A DNA stretch of 64,000 nucleotides from Pyrrhoderma lamaoense (GCA_002794735.1 NBAZ01000023.1:62001-126000); one strand, 5' to 3'; counted from the stretch's first letter, positions 38,986 to 51,772 are shown. The notes: generated by a model from the letters alone, not told the origin. Made by a program: numbers and translations.

Positions 38986-41507
38986 ATGGACATCAGCTCA
39001 TCACCCTCGAGGGTCCTGAGGATCTTCCAACGACAATATCATCCCTTCTCACTTCATTGCACACTCATCTTCAAACGCAAACACAACTATTGCCTACCTT
39101 TCATACCCAACTCGGATTACCGGAATCCGCTCTAGCTGACGAAATCTCCTCTTTGCATCAGAGACTTGCATCATGTATAGAAGAACAGATAGAACTTAGA
39201 AGGGAAGAAGTCGAGAAATGGATGGAGAAATGTGATTTAATTGAACGTAAAGCTCTAGCGTATGTAAAAGCACTCGGCGGATATACAAAAGTCATAAGTA
39301 CTAGTGTTGGCGAACTGCGAAAGCAGCAGTTCTCCCTGTGCGTCATGAGATGCTACTTCAGCACCTCGACAAACTAGACCATGTGAGCTTCAGGCCACTT
39401 GATAATCATTAGTACGAGCTGTTGACAGAGTACAGTTATACAAGGCAAAACTTGAACAATTGATGAACGCTAACAATCGAATCATATCTCTTGCACGTGT
39501 TCTTGGATCCGAGTACTTCTCCATCGAAGTGATGGAACCTCCTCCAACATATGGTGAAAGTATGATGGAAACACAAACCTTACGTGACGTTACTCCCGAG
39601 AGATTTTCTAAACTTGATAAAGAGGTCGCTAAGGGGAAAAGTGAAATTGTAAGTGTGATGCTTGTAGAGAGATCCTATGTATTTTGAAACATATAGCTCC
39701 TCAGATACGAAGAACACACGATTTATCAGATACATTTCTACAAATGGATTGGTTATATCAAGAGCTGGGTATTCCTCCTCCAGCCCTCGAAGAGGACTCA
39801 TCACTTTACTCCCCACGTTCAGGCTCATTGAAGCTTCCCAAAGATAATAAAATAAACTCTTCAAGTGACTCATCTGATCCCTTTTTGATCCCTGGGCCAT
39901 CAGTATCAACGCCTACTCCCTGTCCGAAGGGTAAAGTTAGCGGTACCCCGCTTCTCACGGAACAGGACCGTACTCTAGATTACTCGAAGATATATGCACT
40001 TTTTATAAGACGTATGGATGAAGCCGATACGGAAGGCAAACCGATAGAGCCAAGTTCTATTTTTGTTCTAGAGAGAATAGAACCAACAATTGAACTGATA
40101 ACTTGGGCGGAGAAGACAAAATCCTCACTCGAAGAGATAAAGGCTACCCGTGAGGCACGTATTCAATCGGTATACGACCAACTTGAGGGGCTTTGGAAGA
40201 GACTTGGAGTTGAAGATGCAGATATCGACGAATTTGTGGAGAACAATCGAGGAAGCACAGAAGCTATCGTTCAGTCGTATGAGGCAGAGCTAGATCGGAT
40301 GCTTGAGTTGAAAGGAGAACGCATGGGTATCTTTATTGGTAATGCTCGTATGGAGATCGAAGCAATTTGGGATGAGCTCATGTTTAGTGAAGAAGAACGT
40401 ACGGAGTTCCTACCGTTCATAGATGGTACGTATGATTGCAAATGCTACAACATCTACATATGACGTACTTGTATTATAGATGAATTCACCGAGGAGCTAT
40501 TGACAGTACATGAAGATGAGATTAAGAGACTCAAAGAGATCGGCGTAGGAAAGCTCCATTGCTTGCTAATATACGAAAGTATTTTGAAATTTGCGAAGAA
40601 GAAAAGGAACTCGCTGCCGCTGCACAAGATCAGAATAGGTTACTAGGTAGAGGTCCACGAGATCCAGGAAGACTTCTCCGGGAAGAGAAGATGCGTAAAC
40701 GGGTTAGTCGAGAGAAGCCAAGAGTGAGTTATTTGTATCATACACAATATGGTATGAAGTCAGGTAATTAATAAACTTCCATTTCAGCTTGAAAAAGAGT
40801 TGCTTTTATCGATTCCGGCCTGGGAGGAAGAAGAAGGTCGACCATTTCTTGTCAATGGCTCTAGCGTGTTAGGTATTCTAGAATCAATGGGGGCATCTAT
40901 AAAGGATAACGTTCGAGGCTCCAAACCTCGAGCGGGATCCGTACCTGTTAGATCAGTCACTCCGTCAAGTAACAAATCGAGTGCGGTACGAAGTTCAAAC
41001 TCAGAGTTGGGTCCAAATAAACGTGCTAAAATCATGCCGATTGGGTCCCAGAAACCACGAGCTGTGTCAACCTCTAGAACTAGATCCCAAGAGACTTGTG
41101 AGCTTCCACATCGTGTTCCTTTCGGTAACCGCTCAGGAGCAATGAATATGAATTCTGGTAATTATGTAGCCGATCCAGGCACTGCGCCATCAACTCTACG
41201 GAAACGGACCCGTACACCATCTATTACATCGATTGCTAGACCGAAAAGCGCGGCGGCAAAGACACACCCGGTTCGGAATAATCCACCAACAGTACAGCGA
41301 AGTACAAGAAGCGCTGGTATTGGATTAGGCCATTCCTCAGTAACTAACTCCTCACAAAACCGTACTGTGTCAGCCTCGGCCCTTATGTCCTCTTCAAAGG
41401 TTTCTATACAAAATACTCGATCCCGTGCAACTCTTCAGCCTGCTCGGGTACTAGCTCGCAGTACTCGAAGAGAAAGCTTCAGACCAAGACCAAGCGTTGT
41501 TGACTAA
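38986..41507 (+). CDS. ASE1: Ase1/PRC1/MAP65 microtubule bundling protein
   Basis: This is the antiparallel microtubule crosslinker of the spindle midzone. The N-terminal part is coiled coil (LHTHLQTQTQLLPTFHTQLG, ADEISSLHQRLASCIEEQ, EKWMEKCDLIERKALAYV). The central spectrin-like microtubule-binding region is recognisable by LGVEDADIDEFVENNRG, the segment RKYFEICEEEKELAAAA and the signature LLGRGPRDPGRLLREEKMRKR. A basic Ser/Arg-rich C-terminal tail rich in Cdk-like S/T-P sites ends at 41507. Introns include 40427-40480 and one ending near 40788. One-base frame breaks occur at CCC 39004-39006, near 39328-39331 and near 40551-40555; flanking frames are both Ase1-like. The ATG at 38986 is the best start but depends on the first break; an upstream exon ending near 38991 is an alternative. 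Confidence 0.9.
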
Positions 41508-42266
41508 TCCTCCAGAGCGATAAGGTACCTATTGAAATGGGAATATCAGGAACTCTAATCTATGCTAAACACTAATCAAGCTTTTATCGTAGGGGTCCTC
41601 TTTTACTTCTTTGTTGTATTTTATTTCAACCTGTCCTTCTGGTATTGACACGTTATTCGATCTTCTCTTCGTCTCCCTTCTTTTGTCCGCTCTATCGTTT
41701 TGATGACGTTTCTGACGCCCGATGACTGTTTATGGGCTTGTTGTACTACTAGACAAATGCATGTATGATAGTTGATACCCGTAAGAAAATAACATGAACG
41801 ACAATTAATGATCTATATGTACTATCATCACGTCGCGTTTATTGGCATTTTGACCTGTGGTATTTTTGCTTATATGTGACTTTATTTTGCTGTTTTTTTT
41901 TTGCCTGCAATGAGGTATATGAATAGATCATTCATTTGGGCCAAAATAGATTTATCGAATAATAATAAAAGATAAGCAATATCACCAGTAGAAAATAGTT
42001 ATAGTAGATATGTGTAAGATGCAAGACATATAATTATTTTCACTGATATGCATGTTTGAATATACAAATCGATAGCACTTGGACAGGAGTTAAAAGTTCA
42101 TAATACTACTATATAAAAAAGTCGCAGGCTTAGACGCCATAAATAGCGAGTGAATCCCAAGGAAACACCATTTATTGATTGTCTGATTAATCACATTCCC
42201 CCTAGCATTCCTTTATTGTAGTTTTCAGATAGACCTTCGTTCAAAACGGTGCGGTTCGTTTCAGCC
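41508..42266. other. Intergenic region between convergent ASE1 and DOT5
   Basis: About 760 AT-rich bases holding two 3' ends. No coding or RNA feature is visible. Confidence 0.5.
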
Positions 42267-43885
42267 TTAAGCATCAGCAGCTGCGTCCGTGCTGCTCGCA
42301 ACAGGAGCCACGATCTCCGTGGTAGTCGTAGCGGGGGCTTCCACGTTCTTTGCCTCACTAGATTCGTGTAGTTTTTCTTCTTCAGATTTGTCAACGTCCA
42401 TCTTATCCTCTGTTCCTATCTCAGTACTAATTTCAGTCTTTGCATCAGAGGCTGGGGTAGAGGTAGAGGTAGAGGCAGGGCCAGGAGTCTTTCCTTTTTC
42501 CTCTTCCTGTACCGGTACACCAGGAACTTGCGGTGCTTCAACAGATGTGTCCGCAGCTGCTGAAGCTGCCGCTATATCTGCTCTGTCTGACTTTTCTGTA
42601 TCGTTTGTTGAGGTTGAGTCTCCTGCGGCGAGAAGAGCTCGGATAAATTCAAGGGCCAAGCGTGGCTATGATATGCATTGTTTATATCAATTAGTTGCTG
42701 TCTAGGGCTGAAGATGAAACATGATACTAACCTCTCAGCTGGCTTGACTGGGATGCGTTTTTCAACAAGACGACCTTGTGCATTGAAGATGAAATGGCTC
42801 CGAAGGGTCTTACCAGTAGTTCCGGTAAGAGGTCCAATCAGAGAGCGTTCTGGGTCAGAAAGTAAAGCATAAGGCAATGATTTCTAAGATATTTTAAATT
42901 TAGAGTCAGGTTCAAGATACGTTATTCAATAAAGAGCCAAAAAAATCACAAACTTTTGCCTTCCATTTGCTCTGTGCTGATGGTTTGTCTGCGGAGAGAC
43001 AGAAAACGGCGACATTGAGAGTTGTGAAATCAGGGTAGATATCTCGAAAGCCGCACGCTTGAGCCGTACAACCCGCTGTGAGAAATTTGCGTAAGTCCCA
43101 ACCATAGACAATGTCAACGAGACAGTGAACTTGTTTCTTGGAATAACAAAAGGAAATGGAGTTGTTTCTGAAAAATGTGTCTCATTTCCGGCCAGAGAGC
43201 CTTAAGGCTACTATCTCTAGTCAAGTACACCTCACTAGCCAAGGAACATATCTCCATGTAAGGTATATGAGGATCCCCACAAACCGTCGTGATAAGTACA
43301 ACGAGAGCGCCCAGATAGAGGGAATGTCGCATTTTTAAACATGAAATATTGGGTGATCGATGGAAATACACAAACGGAACAGAACGTACGTGTGTCAGCT
43401 TTAGGGACAAGGAAGAAGACGACGCCTTTCTTCCCGTCTTTTACAAGGTCGGTAATCTTCACATCTTCTTCTGCCTCATTTTTAAGGACAACATCGGGTA
43501 AAGGCTCATCGAGCGCGAGTCCGACGTCATCTCCCCTTGATTTTGCAGTCTTAGCCTGTGTTATTCACGAGTATGTTTAGTTATCCAGCTACGAGTCGAC
43601 AAGATATGGTCGTCTTTCAATTATCTTCATTCACCTTTTTGGTACCGTTGGTAGACGCTCCCCATCGACAGCGTCAGCAGAGCGCTTTCTCGTCGGTTCT
43701 TTCTTTGCTGGAGAAGCTACCGGAGTTGAAGTGTTTTTGATCCGCGAGGACCTACGAGGAGCAGTGCCTGCTGGTTTCTCCGCTTCCTGCTCAGTTTTTG
43801 TCTCTACCTCAGGAGCCGCCGCCACAGATTCAGAAGGAGCCTGGGCAACCTCCTCGGACTTTTGTTGAGTAGTTTCAGCTTGCAT
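42267..43885 (-). CDS. DOT5: Nuclear-type PrxQ/BCP peroxiredoxin, Dot5-like, with long tail
   Basis: This is a thiol peroxidase of the AhpC/TSA, PrxQ (BCP) class that reduces peroxides. The N-terminal 85 residues are low-complexity and basic near PRRSSRIKN and KKEPTRKRS, which suits nuclear targeting as in Dot5. The thioredoxin-fold core gives PLPDVVLKNE, GVVFFLVPKAD, then GCTAQACGFRDIYPDF, whose two Cys five residues apart are the peroxidatic and resolving pair of PrxQ. It continues AVFCLSADKPSAQSKWKAK, SLPYALLSDPERSLIG and LEFIRALLAAGD. An extra C-terminal tail of about 110 residues, rich in Ala, Ser, Thr and Glu, follows. The intron between the KAD and GCT segments (about 43397-43076) is unusually long at 322 nt. 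A one-base frame break near 42658-42664 separates the core from ALEFIRALL. Confidence 0.88.
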
Positions 43886-44522
43886 TTTATGACTATAATG
43901 CAGTTCTTATAAGCCCATAGTGTGCGGAGCCTTTGAGTTAGAAGGAAACTCACGTTGAAGAAGGTAAAAAATGTATTTTTTTAGCTCAGGTCGTTCAATT
44001 CCAGTTAGTAAGATAGTTGAACTGTGAGATCGACGGCATCAAATGAGCGTACCGCAGGGATTATACCATATTTGGTATCATCGCGTGACACAGTAGCCTC
44101 ATAACGCGTCCGTGACATCATAAAGTTTCATTTATTGATCCATCTCGAAATATGAACTCTTCTTCAGTGCCTTTTAGACATCTGCTTCATTTCCTATTCT
44201 TAATAACCTAGTCAATATATTTTTAAGGAAATACGTTAATAATAAGCTAACCTCACTTCTTTGTTTCAACAACTACTAGTATGAGAAGAGAGAAGCAACT
44301 GAACCCCCTATGACCGTGACTAATCTACTGGGCTCGATCCGAACATCTTGGTTTTCAATTGAAGAAGTGGCTAGCAGGTTTCCGGCCTAATCTTAAAAAG
44401 ATATCTCTAATATCTCCGACCTTTTCTCCCAAACTATAGTACTATTCTTTGGATTTCACTACCTGTGATACCTCACACTCTTTTGAACTACGCACTCCTT
44501 TCGAACATAATAGATTGATACA
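43886..44522. other. Divergent intergenic region DOT5 / PriA-like gene
   Basis: About 640 bases carry both upstream regions. No specific element stands out. Confidence 0.4.
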
Positions 44523-46666
44523 ATGTATCTTTTCAAAGCTCACACTATACTATCACTCACCTGTATTCTTCCTCTTGCTCTTGCCTCAATGCTGCGCCGC
44601 GCCGCTCCGGAAACCACTGTTACCCGATTACGGCGGCGGCCTATTATACACACGCCAATCCTTGATACTTGTACACAACTTAGTACAAACCTAAGTTCTA
44701 TACTTCCGTCTTCTAGCGAGTTTGTCTATGGTGATGAACGAATCAATCAATGCCTCTGTATGACCGGTATCCCGGACTATCTGGCATCCCATTCTGCTCT
44801 TCGTAACGTGATGGCGCATTCTAGTGCCTCATCAGTCCAAGATGCATTCAAGTCTTTTGTAAGTACCCCTAAGTCATCTTGTTTTGATACTTTGATTCAA
44901 TGTACCAAAACTCCAGATAATCGGCTCGGGAAATGCTAAGCACTGTATGTATCCCCCTCATTCCATTGCCGTATGTACCAAATCTGCCCCTTGCGGGTTT
45001 ACATGTACGGATGGATTCACTCTCGTTAAATCAAATTCACGACCTCTTATGTCAAATTGTGAATGTCAGTACCCTCGTATCGAGTGTAATGGTCGGTGCG
45101 GGAATTTCCCTGGAGGCTGCCCAACCCCTGTTCTTCGTTCACGTGCATCTTCATTTGTATCTCCCATACCTTCAACAAGCTTTAGTCATGCAAATGTTGC
45201 ATATCCCCCGTCGGACTCCGATGTCAAATGTTCTAATCCAAGAGAGAGTGTTTGTGGAACGTTCTCGTATGGAGGACCTTACGAATGTATTAATACATAT
45301 ACCTCACTTGAGCAATGTGGTGGTTGTGCTAACCCTTCTCCTTATGGAAATGGAGAAGAGACGTCGGGAGTGGATTGCTCACGTATCGATGGGGTGCGAG
45401 ATGTCTCGTGTCAAGATGGTCGTTGTGTCGTAGAAGACTGTGATCAAGGTTACCGAGTTTCTCCCGACTCAAGATCGTGTGAACGAACAAGTACTGAAGA
45501 TGACAAAAGTACTACTCCTGATGAACTATTAGATCTTTTGAGCGATTCAGACATTACAAACTCTAGTGGCCTTGATCAAAGCTTAGACATTGACTTGGAT
45601 ACAGCTAGTGTCTCTCCTGGTGTCCAATCTGGCTATGAACCAGGCTTTGAAGACAGTACTATCTCAATTGACACGGCTGGACTAGACGAGACTGATTTAC
45701 CCTCAGTATTGAATTTCAGCTCAGATTGGGTTGATTTTGAAGATGAAGTAAGCAACAGAAACGCAGATACGAATTCTGGAGAAAACCTATCTGTTGATGT
45801 GGGAGAAAGTAACGTCACGTCTTCGGTCTCTGATGATTTGAGTGACACTGATAGTGATATCCTAAACTTCGATACTCTCAATGAAATTGGTGAAGATGAA
45901 GTCACTGTTACAGGCTCAGATGATGATGATGGCAGTAATGGACCTCTAGGGTCACTGGAAGACATAACTCTTACACAATTTGAAGATGATTTGAATTATG
46001 TTCCAAAAGATACTGTCGACGAAGTGGGATTTCTATTAACATTTCTATGGATAGTGATGCATTAGATGATGCACCAATGCTTCTGTACCAGATTTCTCTG
46101 TTTCTGGCGTTTCTGATCCTGTACCCGGTTCTTCTACCCCGGAAGAGGGTCCTCTTGATACAGCTACAGGTGATCTAGGCATTGCAACTGATGAAACTGG
46201 GAGCTCAGGGACTGCGACACTTCAAAATGATGACTACAACATCTCGCTTGATAACTCACTCTCAGGCAGTTCTGATCAGAATTTACAGGATTTGGACTAT
46301 CCGACGCGTCTAGATGTCGAACTTACTGCAGCGTCGCCTCCTCAAGAGAACGTGGTAAGCATGAGTATGGGCTCAAACTTCCCTGAATCTGCTGTTCAGT
46401 CGGATGACGACTTCTTTTCATTGTTTGCCACATTGGTTTTGCCAACCCCTTCTCCAAGTTTAACTCCCGGCGTGAACGTGGGAGTTGATGGGAATGAAGA
46501 TACTCAACCTGAAGACTCTGGCTCTGAATCAGAATTTCTCATTTCAGCAACTTCTATCTTAGCCCCGACTTTGACGACCGCCTTACTCATTGATCCGACA
46601 GGTGATGTGACTATAAGTGAGCTCGAAGAAGTTGGTCTCAATTCAGAAGATATCGCAAATATGTAA
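44523..46666 (+). CDS. PriA-like Cys-rich secreted protein with Asp/Ser-rich tail
   Basis: Function is unknown; PriA proteins are secreted or wall-associated in mushrooms and expressed during fruiting. Exon 1 (44523-44858) starts with a signal peptide (MYLFKAHTILSLTCILPLAL). An 82-nt intron (44859-44940) joins in phase 0 to HCMYPPHSIAVCTKSAPCGF. The Cys-rich core contains CGFTCTDGF, NGRCGNFPGGCP, YECINTYTSLEQCGGC and the PriA signature GVDCSRIDGVRDVSCQDGRC followed by the C-GY end. After about residue 300 a long low-complexity region rich in Asp, Ser, Thr and Glu runs to the stop at 46666. Two frame breaks in that tail (near 46028-46042 and 46074-46080) are needed to join 46292-46666 to the rest; the tail is too low in complexity to be sure of the joint. 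Confidence 0.75.
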
Positions 46667-49600
46667 AAATGTACGCCCAGACATAATGTGATGCTATCAG
46701 TCTTCTTTTCACTAGGGCTAAATTACTTGACTCTTTAGATATGAATGTGTATATAATTATTCACTATCCTTCTAGATCATTCTTTTTAGTATTTCCATTC
46801 CTTTTCCAACCATCCCCTTACCAGTCAAAATTTCTATCAATTTGTATTTGTATTATAAGAAATCTTGTATCTACATAAAATCTGATAAACAGAGATACGC
46901 TCAAGAGATCCATGGGAAAAATATTTTAACGGGATTTATCCATGATTTTTAATCCCTTCAAGCCCCCGTTTTCTGGACTTTCCGCACGTGGCCGTACTTT
47001 CTTTGGCTAAATGTGTCGTTTGTTGCTACAGCACAGTCGCGGCTGCTCCAGGGCAGCTTGAGTGTGTGGTCAAGCTCGGAGCCACAAATTCGGATGCGAC
47101 ATCCTTAACCGATTGACCGAAGAGGGATTTTTTTCTCTCTCCTTAGGCGGTTTGCGGCCAACTGGGATTTCATGTTTTTCTGAATAGTATCATTGGACAA
47201 TGCGAAATATTTTCCCCCTTTCAGTTCTGCACATTTTTTTTGTATTGCTTACAGCATTTACGAGAACGGGGATGATGAAACATTATAGTTTGGTTCCTTT
47301 TTATCTTTCCTTGTCGTCATTACTACGACAATCATCGTAAGACACAATCATAATAGGCAATGCAATAAGAATTTCTATTTGTCTCCCTTTTTTTGTTATC
47401 CTTTAGTTTTTAACCTTTTGCCGCTGTTTATAGGCTAAGGCTAAATCTAACAAATTCCGACCGAACCAAAAATGAAACTTGAATATGGGCTGTGTTGTCG
47501 ACTATTTTCGTTTAATTCGTTAATTTAACCAGTAAGGGTCGGTATTTTAAGTCTATACCTTATTGATACAGATGGATGTGTCCCCTCTCTCCCTCCCCTT
47601 ACGCGGTCGCGTAAGCCTTACCACTATGTCGACAGGATCTAATGGTCCGTGTTTGTACTCGTGTGCTTTTTTCTTACAGAATGTTTGGAATGGACGGTGT
47701 GGAATGGGAATGAAGAATGGAAGGGATGGCTAAGGGGGAGGCAGGCCTCGTTCTGCTCCTGTCCTTTTACAGGGTTGAAAAAAAGGGAGGGAGGAATGTT
47801 GGTGGTCATACAACCAGTTTCTGGATTCAATTTTCAGAACGTACCCCTTCTCCCCCGCCATTCAGGAATGCAAATGAACAGAAGTTGATTACACACATGG
47901 GTCGTGCTGGGGTGAAGAATGGGCACTGATGGGCTACTTTGCACGGTGTTAGCGACATCAGAAACCCCTCGTTCCCTATGTTGTACGACTTTGTAAGCTG
48001 CATCTATGAGTGGAAAAAAATCGGAGGCTAAGTTAGGGATTGCGAAGAATCGGATAGGGTACATCTGATGTCAGTAAGATAGAAAATTACCATGTATACG
48101 TTTACCATGGAGGGGGGAAAGCGGGGAACACGAGGGAACACGATTGAGGGCACCGGAAGAAAATTGATATCCTAATATCGGTGGTCTGATGAAGGAAAGG
48201 AACAAAACCCTTACGGATGAATCCAGCTGAGAGAAAAAAAATTGAACTCGGGAAAGAACTTGTAAGGAGGCAAAGCTCTTTCGGCCGGAAGATAGAGTGA
48301 AGTCGTGCGTCAGTAAGTTCCGTCGGAAGTCAGTCTATCAGACTGTACGATTGAATCTTTATCTTTGAAACAGATAGCAAGCGTTGGTAACACCACCAAC
48401 AGGTTTGCTTTCCGAAAATTCCAATTAGCTACGGAAGATAATGACATCAAGAAAGGGAGATCAGGTCAAATTCACCACTATATCAGGGTTAACGAATACT
48501 TTTTTGGTTTCAATGGGTAGTAAATTGAAGAACTAAATACCCGATATGAGGTTTATTAAGGTTGTGAGAGATTAATGCTTATCAAAAAGTCAGGTTATGG
48601 GTGTATGATTGGCGGTCAATGAATTGGTGGCTTCGGCAGGGGGACTCTCAGAGTCGATCGACCCTTTTAAGAAGAAAAATCATTCAATCATTAATGCATC
48701 CATTCGTATTAATCTGCGTTCATGTAGCATAAGAGCATATTTTATGTTGTCATTCTCCTCTCGTTTAGATTGAAAAAGATTGTTCCGACTCCGGGCGTCT
48801 CCAGTTGCTCTCGCTCTCTGAAAGCCTATCTTGTTTAATTGTCCTTATTTTGAAAATCTTTGAGATGAGTGCAAGCATATAGCAGATAGTTGTTGTGGAC
48901 TGCGGTCAAACTAAGGCTTGGGCAAGATCCTAATGTGTAATGCGGAGACACTTTCCCTTTTTCAGTTCACGAGAAGAAAGCACGTTGCTGTTCCCCCCCA
49001 AAAGCCTTCCATCATGCGTAAAGGCTTTAGTCTAGAAGCAAACAAGAGCAAGTTAGAATCGTGCTTATATGTGCATAATTCACATGGTATGAAATTCTAA
49101 GAGCTAAGATAGCACCCGTACCCTTGAAGGAGCAGGCCCGGTAGGACAGCCCTTGCTTCTGAGACTGTAACGGGCGCTGAGGAGTAGATGAAGGGAGTTC
49201 TGGAACAGATAGAAGTCAAAGACGCAGATACGCCACAGGAATCAACATGAGTCAATAAAGTCGTTCGTTGCTTCCTTTTGTAGCGTGGAAAACGCCGTGT
49301 ATATTTTGTGAGGGATGAAGACGGTGACGGTTACTTGTTGGAATTGATGCTAAGTCCGGAATAATGAAAAGAGGATGTGTAAAGACAGGACTTCTTGGGC
49401 TAGTGCAAGTGTGATGAAGCCACCAAGCCGCGGGTAATGAGAGCCTCGGGTAGGGCGAAATAAGCAAATAACCATGGCTGGCAAGAGTCTGCCCTGTTTA
49501 GGCTTGTTCCGCGACGAGAACGAGAAAATCGGCCTGGATTTGACAGTGAGCTAGATTTGATAAGTGTTCCATTTCAAAAAGAAAAAGTCATCTGGGATCT

Positions 49601-49887
49601 CTATCTCATCGTTTTCGGCTCGGCTTGGTCTTCGTTGTTATTTGACGGACCTGATCTGGTTTCCAGAGTCTTTGACGGACTCAACCGTCGGTTCTTCGGT
49701 TAGTGCGGTCTGGCACAGGCTTTTCAAATATTGCCGAATAAAAATATTGAAATCTTATATATAAATCACACTCTCTGTCAATGCAAACCATATAGCCACT
49801 GCTAACTATCTCGCTTGTCTGTGGTACACACCCTTCTTCTCACCGTCTTCATCCAGTTTCACATTACGACCACTCTCAATCACGGCC
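46667..49887. other. Large 3.2 kb gap without a recognisable gene
   Basis: No conserved protein, tRNA or mobile element is visible. Short frames at 47639-48064 overlap each other on both strands and look like chance. The end near 49.8 kb holds the F-box gene promoter. The rest may be a long promoter, an unannotated non-coding RNA or decayed DNA. Confidence 0.45.
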
Positions 49888-51772
49888 ATGATCTCTTTGC
49901 CAGAGGAAATAATCGAACTCATCATTGCTTTTGCTCTCAAACCACGACAAACGAAACGACTACAATCCGACGTTCAACATCCCTGTACTGGTCCAACGGC
50001 AGTATTACTTGTATGCAAGACCTTTGAGCGAATTGCGAAGCCGCTACTCTACAGCTCTCTCCACTTCCGAACACGTGAGCAAAGCGCCAAGCTAGCTGCG
50101 ACGCTTACTGCCCACCCCGAACTCGTCCTTCATGTCAGTTCACTTCGTGTCGACGGCCCGTCTACCTCGCAAGCCTTCCTTGAATGCGCTCAATTGCTTG
50201 CAAACCGATGTGTTTGTAGTAGTGCACTTTCCCACTCCAACCCTTCAATCAATGGCGAGAAAGAAAGCCGCCACGAGCTCAGTTCAGACGCTACCAAACC
50301 CGCCGTAAGCCCACCTGCTAATCAAAAGCCACCCTTCCCGAAGTTAGATGTCGCCCAGGCCCAGCGTTTTCAGCGTTGTGGTATGCATAGGCCTCTGAAG
50401 AGTGTTCAACTGCAGCTTATTGACGACCGGGACCCGAAGGGCCAAATATCCGGACGTGAGGACATGGACCGATTATGCACCGCTCTAAGTATGTATCTAC
50501 CAGATACTATACGCCTAGAAGTCAAGCAACGAGGCTATCTAAGCTGCAGTGCTATTTTCATGTACTACAATGCTCTTGCTATGGGTGTAAGACGCTGGCC
50601 TTCTTTGGTGAGTAACCGTTAAAGTTTGGGTTCTAGTTCTTCCTTTGGGGTAGATGTGTTCCTTCTGTTCGTTACCCCCCTGTTTCGCATACATTCTTAT
50701 CATAAGTGTGCTTCTATTCTATTCTATCCTGTTCTTGTTTTTATTTGCCTCTAGCCTTTAAACCTTAGACGCCAGAACCCAATTGATGGGCGCAGTAAGA
50801 TGTCAGTTGTTTGCTTGTATTGGACAAATGACTTTAACACTTTGTGGGGTCTCGGTTTGTTCTTTCTTACTTCACACATCGGGTATATGCGTACACTCTC
50901 ATCACTTATTTTGATAACGCTTGCTATGATTCTATCTATCAATGATCTGTTATTCTCATTTCGGGAAGCGCTGTGCGCTTCCGACTTCCGAACTTAGGCA
51001 TCCCACTTCCTTAATGATATCTTTCTTGGGGTATGGCTTACTAACTTTGGTATTTTAGACCCAAGTAGATTTTCATCATCGCCCAACACCCTTGCCGTCT
51101 CCGGGTTTACCATCCCCTGATCCTCTGGCACTGGCACTCGCAAACTCACCATCTCTTCGTCTAGTCCGTGCACGCCGACCGACTCTACTAAATAATTTCC
51201 TCGTAGATCTCGCACGTAATCCCGCATTGAGACGGATCGAGCTCCTGGATGAAAAAGACGCAGCGCGGCGTTATGGTGTAGGTGCCAACGGCATCCCGGA
51301 ATTCGATGTACCTGTTGAATTGACAGGTGAAGGCATAAGTGGGGATGCTGGATTTGGATTAGCCGATGTTGATGATTCGGATTCACCTCCGCCCTCGCCT
51401 TCATCACCTGCGGCGCGAATCCTCTCGTACACTCTTTCGAGCTATCAAGATGCCCATCAACAAGTTCCGTTGTCGCCCGCTTCTCAGCTGACAGAAGCTG
51501 TGTTGCCTCAAGTACTGAAGTTGAATAACGTCGATGCAGAGCTCCTCGAACGCGCTCGATCAGAGATCGCTGCAGAGCCTCAGTCTCTGTTCGCTACTCA
51601 GGCGATTGCGCATCCCCGATTACATGCTCTTACTCAGGCAGGGAGACTACAAGTTGTCTATGACCGTCTTTTGGCCGAGAAGCAGACTCGTCTCAGTGAA
51701 GAGAAATTGTCGTCTGCTTCGCCTCAAGTGACTGTACCCCAAGATGAGGAAACCCAATCGCACAGCACGTGA
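49888..51772 (+). CDS. F-box-like protein
   Basis: Probable substrate receptor of an SCF ubiquitin ligase. The N-terminus (MISLPEEIIELIIAFALKPR, then LLVCKTFERIAKPLLYSSLH) is F-box-like, followed by FRTREQSAKLAATLTAHPEL and SSLRVDG, a layout common in basidiomycete F-box-like proteins. Exons are 49888-50607 and 51059-51772, both exact codon multiples in phase 0, giving 477 aa. The intron is long (451 nt), with donor GTGAGT and acceptor TATTTTAG. The C-terminal half is rich in Pro, Ser and Ala, has no known domain, and ends in a charged helix. It is one of the few genes in the window without an apparent frame break. The target is unknown. Confidence 0.75.

Noticed and set aside
39659..39715. 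A frame break in Ase1 after GKSEI
   Set aside because: A later acceptor (CTCCTCAG) joins the frames in phase 0 to IRRTHDLSD.
44859..44945. A frameshift in the PriA-like gene between GKC and MYPPHS
   Set aside because: A clean 82-nt GT-AG intron (44859-44940) in phase 0 explains it.
47060..47130. tRNA-like sequence on the minus strand with an A-box-like GGTCAATCGGTTAAGG
   Set aside because: No T-arm with a TTCRA loop and no acceptor stem could be placed.
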